A DNA stretch of 7,245 nt, from the NCBI GenBank assembly GCA_016938515.1, contig JAFGUM010000555.1:1-7245 (forward strand), read 5' to 3'. Made by a program: the position numbers and the translations under genes. Of the stretch, positions 1-7,025 are shown piece by piece. Position 1 is the first letter of the stretch; every line of letters begins with the position of its first letter. The notes below the pieces were generated by a model, which did no database searches, was not told where the DNA came from, and saw nothing but the letters and a program-made list of their open reading frames with translations. The DNA comes from Spirochaetales bacterium (GTDB taxonomy: Bacteria > Spirochaetota > Spirochaetia > Treponematales > UBA12059).

Positions 1-234
1 CGCGTATCGGAGATACAGAAAGACTACGCGAGCGAGACTCGGCTCGTCTACGATCCAACGCATCCAGACGCCATCCAGACCGGACCCCGTGCCGGGTACG
101 TTGAGTACCCCAACGTCAACGTGGTTACCGAGATGGTGGATCTTATTTCCGCATCGCGGGCGTACGAGGCCAACGCCGCCATTGCCAACGGAGCGAAGGC
201 AATGTTCATGAAGGCTCTCGAGATAGGACGGTAG
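1..234 (+). CDS. flgC: Flagellar basal-body rod protein FlgC, C-terminal part (5' end outside window)
   Basis: Frame 1 is open from the first base to TAG at 232-234, giving 77 codons. The product is the C-terminal half of a rod protein; complete FlgC is usually about 135-150 residues. Near the end it reads G-Y-V-E-Y-P-N-V-N-V-V-T-E-M-V-D, followed by a segment with S-R-A-Y-E-A-N and a final M-K-A-L-E-I-G-R. This is the conserved C-terminal helix of FlgB/FlgC/FlgG-type proteins, and the P-N-V-N-V-V-T-E-M form is typical of FlgC. FlgC is one of the proximal rod subunits that crosses the periplasm; it is exported by the flagellar type III system. The stop codon is three bases before the fliE start, so translation of the two is probably coupled. 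The gene is cut only by the window edge. Confidence 0.95.
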   Translation, partial: RVSEIQKDYASETRLVYDPTHPDAIQTGPRAGYVEYPNVNVVTEMVDLISASRAYEANAAIANGAKAMFMKALEIGR

Positions 235-237
235 GCG

Positions 238-633
238 ATGTCCACGTTGTTTGGCATATCGGGTATTTCAGCAACCCTGGGCGTGCAGCCGGTTCCGGGC
301 GGAGCTCTTACCGGAGCTACGCCGGTTGGCGGCGAGAAGCTGAAGCTGTCCCGAGCCGATCCGAGACATTTCGCCGCCGGAGGCGGCACGCCGCCGCTAG
401 GCGAAGAGAAACCAGCCAGCTTCGAGCAGGCCATGCTCAACGCGATGGATGGCGTCAACGCGATGCAGCTGGATAGCTCCAACGCGATTGAGGCGATGAT
501 GACCGATCCTGACTCTGTGGACGCGCACGACGTGACCATAGCGATGGCAAAGGCCAGCATGTCGCTCAACATAACCCGTACGGTGCTCGACCGCGTGGTC
601 AGGGCATGGAAAGATATCATCAATACGAGATGA
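238..633 (+). CDS. fliE: Flagellar hook-basal body complex protein FliE
   Basis: This 131-residue protein matches FliE in its C-terminal half: S-F-E-Q-A-M-L-N-A-M-D, then D-P-D-S-V-D-A-H-D-V-T-I-A-M-A-K-A, then L-N-I-T-R-T-V-L-D-R-V-V-R-A-W-K-D-I-I. FliE links the MS-ring (FliF) to the first rod subunits and is an early substrate of the export apparatus. The start is ATG at 238, with AGGA at 225-228 inside the end of flgC as a plausible ribosome site about nine bases upstream. Residues 1 to about 60 are a Gly/Pro/Ala-rich, probably disordered leader that makes the protein longer than the roughly 100 residues of the enteric form. Its place between flgC and fliF is the standard order. Identity is secure; only the exact start is slightly uncertain. 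Confidence 0.94.
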   Translation: MSTLFGISGISATLGVQPVPGGALTGATPVGGEKLKLSRADPRHFAAGGGTPPLGEEKPASFEQAMLNAMDGVNAMQLDSSNAIEAMMTDPDSVDAHDVTIAMAKASMSLNITRTVLDRVVRAWKDIINTR

Positions 634-668
634 CGTTAGCGCCCTGACGGTCTAGCGTCGTTCGTTCT

Positions 669-683
669 TCTGGGAGGGGGAAC
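669..683 (+). promoter_or_regulatory. Strong ribosome binding site of fliF
   Basis: The purine-rich run GGGAGGGGG at 672-680 lies three bases before the fliF ATG at 684, with its GGAG core (673-676) about seven bases upstream. It sits in a 50-base gap after fliE that holds no gene. It fixes the fliF start and suggests efficient independent initiation. I see no clear promoter boxes or hairpin in the gap. Confidence 0.7.
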
Positions 684-2390
684 ATGAACGAATGGCTTAA
701 AAAGACCCTTGATCGGGTCAAGACGCTCTGGGGTTCCTGGGGCATCGTACAGAAGCTCATACTCATTGGCGTAGTAGTCGCCGCCATAGCCGGTATCGTC
801 GTGTTGGTCTCGGTTTCCGGCGCGCCAACGCAGGTACGCTTGATTCGCACGCCCATACAGAACGACGACGAATTGCGCCTGATCACGAGCAGGCTCGACG
901 AAGAAGGCATCGCGTTCGACCTTGGCGAGGGCAACGTGCTCTACGTGAAGGATGAGGCGACCAGGGCCCGGGCCAATGCCATCCTGCTCAGGGAGGACCT
1001 GATACCCAAGGGCACGGATCCCTGGGCCGTGTTCTCCATAGACCGCTTTACGGTTACGGACTTCGAGAGAAACATCAACCTCCGCCGGGCTATTATCCAG
1101 GAGGTAACGAAGCACATCGAGTCGATAGCCGACGTAGACAAGGCCAACGTGGTGATAGAGATCCCCGAAGACACGCTGTTTTCAGAGGATCAGAAGCCCG
1201 TTACGGCGAGTGTCATCCTGTATCCCAAGCCGGGCTCCGACATAACGACGAACCGCGCCAAGCTCGAAGGCGTGCAGAAAATTATCCGCTTCGCGGTCTC
1301 TGGCCTCACCGACGAGAACATCGTCATCACCGACCAGAACGGGCTTCAGCTCAACGACTTCGCCGGTATGGCAGATTTTGACCGCGTAGAACGCACAAAG
1401 CGGGAGCAACAGCTGGTCCAGAAGCAGGAAGCGTACTACAGGGCAGCCGTTCTCAAGGCGCTGCAGCAGATATACACCCCAGACCGTGTTCGTGACCTCA
1501 ACATAAAAATTGACATGGACATGAGCCAGAAGAGCGTGTCCACCGAGGAGCATTTCCCGTTTGTCATAAAGCCGGATAATCCCGTAACTCCGTACGACGA
1601 CGCGGTCATCGAACCCTCGGTAAGGCTTTCAACCGAGAAGACGACGTACGAGTACCAGGGTACTGGCTTCAACCCCGAAGGTCCCGCTGGCGTCGAAGGG
1701 CAGACCGCTCCGGCGTACAAGGATCTGCAGAACATGGTTGGCAAGGCCACACAGACGCATTCCATCGAAAACGAGGCGCTCAACAAGCGTCAGAGCGTCG
1801 AAGAGCGGTCTCCGGGGATAGATCGCGTTACCGTATCGGTAAATATCGACGGCGTGTGGAAGTGGAAGTATAATGACAAGGGCGATCCCGCGATACGACC
1901 GGATGGCGGCATAGAACGCGAGTACGTTCAGGTGGATCCTGCCGAGCTTGAAGCGGCCGCGGCGCTGGTGCGCGATGCCATAGGCTATGACAGGATGCGA
2001 GGCGATTCTGTTACCGTGCGCAACATCCAGTTTGACAGGAGCGCACAGTTCAAGTCGGAGGATGAAGCGTTCCTGCGGCGCCAGCAGACAGACAAGATCA
2101 TCCTGTATTCGTTGATAGGTGTAGCATTCCTGCTTGTCGCGTTCATCGTATTCAGGCTGGCCTCGCGGGAGTTTGAGCGCAGGCGCCGAATCGCCGAGGA
2201 GAAGAGGGCGCTTGAACAGCAGATGCTCAGGGAGAACGCGATACGACAGGCCGAGGAGCAGAATATCGAGGTATCCATGTCCGTTGAAGAGCGCAAGCGT
2301 CTTGATCTTCAGGAGCACGCCATCAACATGGCCAAGGAGCACCCCGAGGACGTGGCCCAGCTCATCAGGACCTGGCTAAGGGAGGAGTAA
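684..2390 (+). CDS. fliF: Flagellar MS-ring protein FliF
   Basis: This 568-residue protein is close to the usual FliF length of about 550-570. It forms the MS-ring in the inner membrane, the base on which the rod, the C-ring and the export gate assemble. Two membrane helices are visible: residues about 25-45 (L-I-L-I-G-V-V-V-A-A-I-A) and about 472-493 (I-I-L-Y-S-L-I-G-V-A-F-L-L-V-A). Between them is the large periplasmic part with ring-building motifs; residues after about residue 60 resemble the YscJ/FliF domain (I-Q-N-D-D-E-L, D-E-E-G-I-A-F, then R-A-I-I-Q-E-V-T-K-H-I-E-S-I). The cytoplasmic tail after 494 is charged and helical. It ends in D-V-A-Q-L-I-R-T-W-L-R-E-E (556-568), the conserved segment that binds the FliG N-terminal domain. 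The start is set by a strong ribosome site, and the stop is three bases before fliG. No defect is seen. Confidence 0.97.
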   Translation: MNEWLKKTLDRVKTLWGSWGIVQKLILIGVVVAAIAGIVVLVSVSGAPTQVRLIRTPIQNDDELRLITSRLDEEGIAFDLGEGNVLYVKDEATRARANAILLREDLIPKGTDPWAVFSIDRFTVTDFERNINLRRAIIQEVTKHIESIADVDKANVVIEIPEDTLFSEDQKPVTASVILYPKPGSDITTNRAKLEGVQKIIRFAVSGLTDENIVITDQNGLQLNDFAGMADFDRVERTKREQQLVQKQEAYYRAAVLKALQQIYTPDRVRDLNIKIDMDMSQKSVSTEEHFPFVIKPDNPVTPYDDAVIEPSVRLSTEKTTYEYQGTGFNPEGPAGVEGQTAPAYKDLQNMVGKATQTHSIENEALNKRQSVEERSPGIDRVTVSVNIDGVWKWKYNDKGDPAIRPDGGIEREYVQVDPAELEAAAALVRDAIGYDRMRGDSVTVRNIQFDRSAQFKSEDEAFLRRQQTDKIILYSLIGVAFLLVAFIVFRLASREFERRRRIAEEKRALEQQMLRENAIRQAEEQNIEVSMSVEERKRLDLQEHAINMAKEHPEDVAQLIRTWLREE

Positions 2391-2393
2391 CGT

Positions 2394-3476
2394 ATGCCCC
2401 AAGCCGCGCCTCAAGCCAAGGGTAAATCAGCCGGCGCAGGCCCTGCGGGGTCCACCGGCAAGAAGCCCAAGAGCGCCAAGGATCTAAACGGGCGCCAGAA
2501 GGCAGCCATTTTCCTCATAACCCTCGGCAGTGAGATATCTTCTGAAATTTTCAAGCATCTGCGTGAGGACGAGATAGAAACGCTGACTTTCGAGATAGCC
2601 AGGCTGGAAAACGTGGAGCCCGAGCTCAAGGACGCGATTCTGATGGAGTTCCAGGAACTGATGATGGCCAGCGAATTCATCAGTTCGGGCGGTATCGACT
2701 ACGCTCGGGAACTCCTTGAAAAGGCTCTCGGCTCTCAGAAGGCCATAGACGTCATCAACAGGCTGACGAGTTCCCTCCAGGTGCGGCCCTTCGACTTCAT
2801 ACGCCGCACAGACCCGGCCAACCTGCTCAACTTCATACAGACCGAGCACCCGCAGACCATAGCGCTCATCCTGGCGTATCTGGAACCCAACAAGGCCAGT
2901 TACATCCTTACGAAGCTTCCCAAGGAACACCAGTCAGACGTAGCCAAGCGAATCGCGACGATGGATCGTACCTCGCCGGAAGTGCTTCGCGAAGTGGAGC
3001 GGGTTCTTGAGAAGAAGCTGTCCACGCTGTCCAGCGAAGATTACACCGCGGCTGGTGGTGTCGATGCCATCGTCGAGATACTCAACCTTGCCGATCGTAC
3101 GACGGAGAAGGGCATCCTCGAGGCTCTCGAAGAAGAGAATCCCGAGTTGGCCGAGGAGATCAAGAAGAAGATGTTCGTATTCGAGGACATCGTCATGCTC
3201 GACAACCGCTCCATCCAGAAAGTTATCCGCGAGGTCGATACGCAGGACCTCACGCGCGCGCTCAAGGGCGTGGACACGGAAGTGCAGGAAAAGGTGTTCC
3301 AGAACGTATCCAAGCGCGCCGCGCAGGCACTCAAGGAAGACATGGAGTACATGGGGCCGGTACGTATCAAAGACGTAGAAGAAGCCCAGCAGAAGATTGT
3401 GGCGGTAATCAGGCACCTCGAGGACACGGGCGAGATAATTATCGCCCGCGGCGAGGACGACCAGTTGATACAGTAA
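2394..3476 (+). CDS. fliG: Flagellar motor switch protein FliG
   Basis: This 360-residue rotor protein links FliF to the C-ring and receives torque from the MotA stator. The N-terminal FliF-binding domain begins near residue 30 (N-G-R-Q-K-A-A-I-F-L-I-T-L-G). The middle domain carries E-H-P-Q-T at 151-155, the signature motif that contacts FliM. A Gly-Gly hinge at 221-222 precedes I-V-E-I-L-N. The C-terminal domain holds M-F-V-F-E-D-I at 260-266 and then the charged torque helix (D-N-R-S-I-Q from 270, R279, E280, D282, R288). It ends in the typical G-P-V-R and T-G-E-I segments. Residues 1-29 are a Lys/Ala/Pro/Gly-rich leader not needed for the fold. GGAGGA at 2381-2386, overlapping the end of fliF, is the ribosome site. 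Some spirochaetes have two FliG proteins; by position this is the counterpart of the motor-essential FliG2 of Borrelia. Confidence 0.97.
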   Translation: MPQAAPQAKGKSAGAGPAGSTGKKPKSAKDLNGRQKAAIFLITLGSEISSEIFKHLREDEIETLTFEIARLENVEPELKDAILMEFQELMMASEFISSGGIDYARELLEKALGSQKAIDVINRLTSSLQVRPFDFIRRTDPANLLNFIQTEHPQTIALILAYLEPNKASYILTKLPKEHQSDVAKRIATMDRTSPEVLREVERVLEKKLSTLSSEDYTAAGGVDAIVEILNLADRTTEKGILEALEEENPELAEEIKKKMFVFEDIVMLDNRSIQKVIREVDTQDLTRALKGVDTEVQEKVFQNVSKRAAQALKEDMEYMGPVRIKDVEEAQQKIVAVIRHLEDTGEIIIARGEDDQLIQ

Positions 3477-3485
3477 GGGTAGGTT

Positions 3486-4403
3486 ATGGCCAAGACCGTG
3501 TTCAGGCCCCAGGAGACAGTCCATCTCACGAGCGCGTACGTGCTCAACGCCCCCGGCGGCAACGAAGCAGTCGAGGAGATCGAGGACGCGGCTCCCGCGC
3601 TCGAGTACGAAGGGCCTACCGCCGACGACCTTCGGCGGGAAGCGGAACTCTTCCGGCAGAACTGGGAGCGTGAAAAAGAAGCCATGGTGGCAGCGGCGCG
3701 AGCCGAAGCGCAGGACATAGTGGCCAAGGCGGAAGCCGCGGCATTCGAGGAAGTAAAGCGCAAGAACGACCAGGCTCTTAAAATACGCAGAGATGCAGAA
3801 TCTGCCGCCGAGAAGGCGCTTGCGGAAGCCGAAGCCAAGATCCAGGCTTTTGAAGCCCAGGCCAAAGCCCGCGTGGACGAAGTTACAAAAGCCGCCCACA
3901 AAGAGGGTTTTGACCAGGGACGGGAAGAGGGCTTCAAGGAAGGCAAGAACGAGGTGGAACGCCTCGTAAACCGCTTGCACGTCGTTCTGGATCGCGCCAT
4001 GGACAAGAGAGCGGAAATACTTGAGCAGACAGAGGCGCAGGTCATCGAGCTCGTTCTTCTCATTTCGCGCAAGGTCGTCAAAACCATTTCCGAGAACCAG
4101 AAAAATGTCGTGCTGTCAAACATCTCCCAGGCGCTCAGAAAGCTCAAGACCAGAAGCGATGTAATCATCAGGGTAAACCTGGCTGACATGCAGCTGACGA
4201 CGGAGCACTCCAAGGATTTTATAGAGATGGCGGAAAACGCCAAGCGGATATCCATCGTAGAGGATTCTGCCGTCGATCGCGGTGGCTGCATCATCGAGAC
4301 GGATTTTGGCGAGATAGACGCGCGCATCCAGAGCCAGCTTCACGAACTCGAAGAGAAGATACTCGACATATCGCCTATCAAAGCGCGCGGGAAGGCGCAG
4401 TAG
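3486..4403 (+). CDS. fliH: Flagellar export protein FliH, ATPase regulator/stator
   Basis: This 305-residue protein is longer than enteric FliH (about 230 residues). FliH dimers hold and restrain the ATPase FliI and tether it to the C-ring and export gate. Residues about 48-135 are a long Ala/Glu/Lys/Arg-rich coiled coil. Next comes a G-x-x-x-G ladder with glycines at 141, 145, 149 and 153 (G-F-D-Q-G-R-E-E-G-F-K-E-G), a hallmark of FliH. The C-terminal domain resembles the V-type ATPase E/FliH family: I-E-L-V-L-L-I-S-R-K-V-V-K, then V-D-R-G-G-C-I-I-E-T-D-F-G-E-I-D with the Gly pair at 266-267, and a final amphipathic helix. AAGGG at 3475-3479, overlapping the fliG stop, serves the ATG at 3486. 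The position between fliG and fliI agrees with this identity. Confidence 0.94.
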   Translation: MAKTVFRPQETVHLTSAYVLNAPGGNEAVEEIEDAAPALEYEGPTADDLRREAELFRQNWEREKEAMVAAARAEAQDIVAKAEAAAFEEVKRKNDQALKIRRDAESAAEKALAEAEAKIQAFEAQAKARVDEVTKAAHKEGFDQGREEGFKEGKNEVERLVNRLHVVLDRAMDKRAEILEQTEAQVIELVLLISRKVVKTISENQKNVVLSNISQALRKLKTRSDVIIRVNLADMQLTTEHSKDFIEMAENAKRISIVEDSAVDRGGCIIETDFGEIDARIQSQLHELEEKILDISPIKARGKAQ

Positions 4404-4407
4404 AGCC

Positions 4408-5853
4408 GTGGACCTGATTGGCAAGTACCTCGACGCTGTCGAGCGGTCGGACCCCATCAAGTACACGGGCAGAGTCACCAAGGTGCAGGGCTTGCTCGTT
4501 GAGAGCAGGGGGCCGCAAGCCGTGGTCGGCGAGCTGTGTCAGATACTCATCCCCAGGCTGGGCACCGTAGCCTGGGCAGAGGTCGCCGGCCTCCGCGATG
4601 AAACAGTTCAGCTCATGGCCTACTCTGGGCTGGATGGCATAGAGGCTGGTTGCACCGTCGTGGCTACCGGAGAGATGCTCACGGTGCCGGTGTCTGACAA
4701 GCTGCTCGGCCGTGTGCTCGATTCTATGGGACGGCCATCCGATGGCAAAGGTGACGTAGCATCGCCGGATTTCTATCCTGCGATATCCGTACCTCCCGAC
4801 GCTCTTACGCGTCGGCGCATAAAGACGAGGATTTCTACTGGGGTACGCTCCATCGACGGGTTGTTGCCGCTCGGTCGGGGGCAGCGCATAGGCGTATTCT
4901 CGGGCTCGGGTGTAGGCAAATCAACGCTGCTGGGTATGATGGCAAGAAACACGAACGCCGACGTCAACGTCATCGCTCTCATAGGAGAACGTGGCCGCGA
5001 GGTGCGTGAGTTTATAGAGAACGACCTGGGCGAGGAGGGGCTCGCCAAGTCTGTCGTCATCGTCTCTACTTCGGACACGCCGCCTCTGGCACGGCTTCGG
5101 GGAGCCTACGTGGCAACCGCCATAGCGGAGTACTTCAGGGACAGGGGCCTCGACGTGTTGCTGTTGTTCGATTCAGTAACGAGGTTCGCGCGGGCTCAGC
5201 GGGAAATTGGCCTGGCTATAGGCGAGCCTCCGACGACGAGAGGCTACACGCCAAGTGTGTTTGATTCATTGCCCAAGCTGCTTGAGCGCTCTGGTACGTC
5301 CAGCAAGGGATCAATTACCGGTGTCTACTCCATCCTCGTGGATGGCGATGACATGGACGAGCCGGTGGCTGATACGGTTCGGGGAATCCTCGATGGACAC
5401 GTCGTCCTTACGCGGAGGCTCGCCGAGCGCTACCACTACCCGGCGGTAGACGTTCTCAAGTCCATCTCAAGGCTGTCTCAGGCGGTTACGGGGCCAATTA
5501 CGCAAAAGGCCATGGGTGCTGTACGGCGATTGATGGCCACGTATGAAGAGTCAGAAGATATGATAAACATAGGCGCCTACGTCAAGGGTACGAATCCGGC
5601 GATAGACGAGGCGATAGACAAGCGGGCGGCGATTGAGGCTTTTCTGGTGCAGGCGGTTGGTGAAAAAGCGCCCCTCGCAGATACGATAAAAAGGCTGGGC
5701 GAAATAGCAGGCTTATCCATTCCCGCCTCAGAATTGACAGCGTTTGCGGAGCCGGCTCATGGTGCCGTTAAGCAAGGCGCTGCGGTATTGGGCGAGAGCG
5801 CCAGCCGGGTAGGAGAACCCGCCGTGGGCTCTGAAGCCGGAGAGCCGGCGTGA
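4408..5853 (+). CDS. fliI: Flagellum-specific ATP synthase/export ATPase FliI
   Basis: This 481-residue ATPase hydrolyses ATP to help load and unfold export substrates at the flagellar type III gate. It is homologous to the F1 beta subunit. Walker A is G-S-G-V-G-K-S-T at 166-173 with Lys171. The catalytic glutamate is Glu194 in G-E-R-G-R-E, and the 23-residue spacing from the lysine equals the Lys188-Glu211 spacing of Salmonella FliI. Walker B is L-L-L-F-D ending at Asp255. The sequence P-S-V-F-D-S-L-P-K-L-L-E-R and the S-R-L-S-Q-A-V segment are typical of the family. The start is GTG at 4408, four bases after the fliH stop; the Shine-Dalgarno match is weak (GAAGG at 4391-4395, rather far). 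The hexamer-forming core ends near residue 449. The last 32 residues are a Gly/Ala/Glu-rich tail. The end overlaps fliJ by four bases. Confidence 0.97.
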   Translation: MDLIGKYLDAVERSDPIKYTGRVTKVQGLLVESRGPQAVVGELCQILIPRLGTVAWAEVAGLRDETVQLMAYSGLDGIEAGCTVVATGEMLTVPVSDKLLGRVLDSMGRPSDGKGDVASPDFYPAISVPPDALTRRRIKTRISTGVRSIDGLLPLGRGQRIGVFSGSGVGKSTLLGMMARNTNADVNVIALIGERGREVREFIENDLGEEGLAKSVVIVSTSDTPPLARLRGAYVATAIAEYFRDRGLDVLLLFDSVTRFARAQREIGLAIGEPPTTRGYTPSVFDSLPKLLERSGTSSKGSITGVYSILVDGDDMDEPVADTVRGILDGHVVLTRRLAERYHYPAVDVLKSISRLSQAVTGPITQKAMGAVRRLMATYEESEDMINIGAYVKGTNPAIDEAIDKRAAIEAFLVQAVGEKAPLADTIKRLGEIAGLSIPASELTAFAEPAHGAVKQGAAVLGESASRVGEPAVGSEAGEPA

Positions 5854-6338
5854 AGCGCTTTTCCTTCGGCCTCGAGCGGGTTCTAGAACTCAGGCAGTAC
5901 GCGGAGAGGCTTGCGGAGACGAAGCTTGCCGGCAAGGCGGCCGTCTGCTCGTCGTTGGAGCTGGCACTGGCGGAAAACGCCCGTGCCACGCTCAGGACCA
6001 CCGCGGAGCGCTACCGGCCGGGGTCTAGCGCCGCTGACCACCGCGCCGTGGAACTGTACTCGCTGAGGTTGTCTTCCGAGCGTGAGCGTCTTCTCAAGTC
6101 GCTGGCGTACGCGGAAGCGGAGCGTGAAGAAGCCCGGCTGGTGTACGTTGACGCGAGCCGCGAGCGTGAACTCGTTGGCAAGCTCCGCGAGCGGGAAGAA
6201 GAAGCTTACTACAAGGCCGTCCTGCGCGAAGAAACCAAAACAATGGACGACCTTGCCGCTGGCGCACGCATCCGCGCCCGAGCTGAAGGCTACGCGGGGA
6301 TGAGCGCGCTCGGTACGGGCGGAGCATACGAAAGTTAA
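5850..6338 (+). CDS. fliJ: Flagellar export chaperone FliJ (FlbA-type)
   Basis: This 162-residue, highly charged, almost entirely helical protein starts M-K-R-F-S-F-G-L-E-R-V-L-E-L-R, the conserved N-terminus of FliJ. FliJ is an antiparallel coiled coil resembling the F1 gamma subunit. It inserts into the FliI ring, activates it, and contacts FlhA to couple ATP and proton-driven export. The start is GTG at 5850-5852, sharing bases with the fliI TGA at 5851-5853 (GTGA), which implies translational coupling. GGAG at 5839-5842 is a fitting ribosome site. The Borrelia name for this position is flbA. Sequence conservation in this family is low, so identity rests on the N-terminus, the coiled-coil character and its location after fliI. 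The last 20 or so residues are Gly/Ala-rich and probably flexible. Confidence 0.88.
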   Translation: MKRFSFGLERVLELRQYAERLAETKLAGKAAVCSSLELALAENARATLRTTAERYRPGSSAADHRAVELYSLRLSSERERLLKSLAYAEAEREEARLVYVDASRERELVGKLREREEEAYYKAVLREETKTMDDLAAGARIRARAEGYAGMSALGTGGAYES

Positions 6339-6352
6339 GAGGGGCTCAAACC

Positions 6353-6985
6353 ATGGCATCGTTCGGTAAGCGTCGAATACTAGGCAGGGTTGTCGTCATG
6401 CTCATCATGATCGTGGCGCTCGTGCTGGGAGGTATGTTCTGGTTCGACTACCTGGGACTCGTAGACGCGAAGTCGATTTTTGCGCCGGCTCTGCGAGCTG
6501 TTGGAGTAAAGACCCGATCCGGCGACGCCCTTCCCGCCGATTTGCCAACCCTGCTCGACGACGAGCGCCTCGAAAAGCAGCTGGCCGCCGTAGACGCGAT
6601 GAGGCAGGAACTCGACGAGCGGGAGAGGATAGCCGCGGAACGACAGGCGGCGGTAGAGGCGATGGCCCAGGAAATAGAGGACAGGGCAAGAACGCTCGAC
6701 GAGAGAGAGAATTCGTTCAAACAAATGGCAGAACGGTACGAGAATAGAAGAGCGAACGTAGAACAGAATGCCCGGTACCTTACGGGCATGCCACCGGCTG
6801 ATGCCGTAAAGATTCTGGCTGCGTCCGACGATCAGACCGTCATAGACGTGCTGAGGGCGGTAGAAGAATTGGCCGCCAGATCAGGTGAAGCGTCTGTCGT
6901 GTCGTTCTGGCTGTCGTTGCTGCCAGCGGAACGGTCAGCAGAGTTGCAGCGCAAGATGAGTGAGAAGCCAGCGGCGCTGGACTAA
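6353..6985 (+). CDS. flbB: FlbB-like periplasmic flagellar collar protein (MotE/MgtE_N-like)
   Basis: This 210-residue protein begins with a short positively charged stretch (K6, R7, R8, R12) and then a single hydrophobic helix at about 13-31. This points to a signal anchor with the rest in the periplasm. Residues about 69-140 are a strongly charged coiled coil with in-register repeats. The C-terminal part from M146 (M-P-P-A-D-A-V-K-I-L) to L-L-P-A-E-R-S-A-E-L at 189-198 resembles the MgtE_N-like repeat of MotE proteins. In Borrelia, FlbB is encoded just after flbA/fliJ. It is known there as a collar component needed for stator assembly and for correct orientation of periplasmic flagella. The same position and domain plan support the call here, but no alignment was run. 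GAGGGG at 6339-6344 is a good ribosome site eight bases before the ATG. An alternative name would be MotE-family protein. Confidence 0.8.
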   Translation: MASFGKRRILGRVVVMLIMIVALVLGGMFWFDYLGLVDAKSIFAPALRAVGVKTRSGDALPADLPTLLDDERLEKQLAAVDAMRQELDERERIAAERQAAVEAMAQEIEDRARTLDERENSFKQMAERYENRRANVEQNARYLTGMPPADAVKILAASDDQTVIDVLRAVEELAARSGEASVVSFWLSLLPAERSAELQRKMSEKPAALD

Positions 6986-7025
6986 CCCGAGTACGCTCCC
7001 AGAGCGGCCGGGACGTCCGGACGCG

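Noticed and set aside
634..671. Repeated TAGCG words and GC-rich bases after fliE, considered as a hairpin or promoter
   Set aside because: The words are direct rather than inverted repeats, and no -35/-10 pair or T-run is evident.
1629..2342. - strand frame of 237 codons inside fliF
   Set aside because: It lies wholly within the confident fliF gene and has no recognisable motif.
2934..3980. Second long - strand frame (348 codons) over fliG and fliH
   Set aside because: It overlaps the same real genes, has a Leu/Phe/His-rich composition typical of a mirror frame, and shows no ribosome site that I can support.
3041..4327. Long open frame on the - strand (428 codons) across fliG and fliH
   Set aside because: It is antisense to two well-recognised genes. 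Its product is Ser/Arg/Thr-rich with no recognisable domain, as expected of a frame mirrored from GC-rich Glu/Lys/Ala coding DNA.
7001..7024. Palindrome GGACGTCC at 7011-7018 with flanking GC-rich bases, considered as a terminator or operator
   Set aside because: The perfect part is only eight bases, leaves no loop, and has no T-run after it. It is followed at once by the fliK ribosome site.
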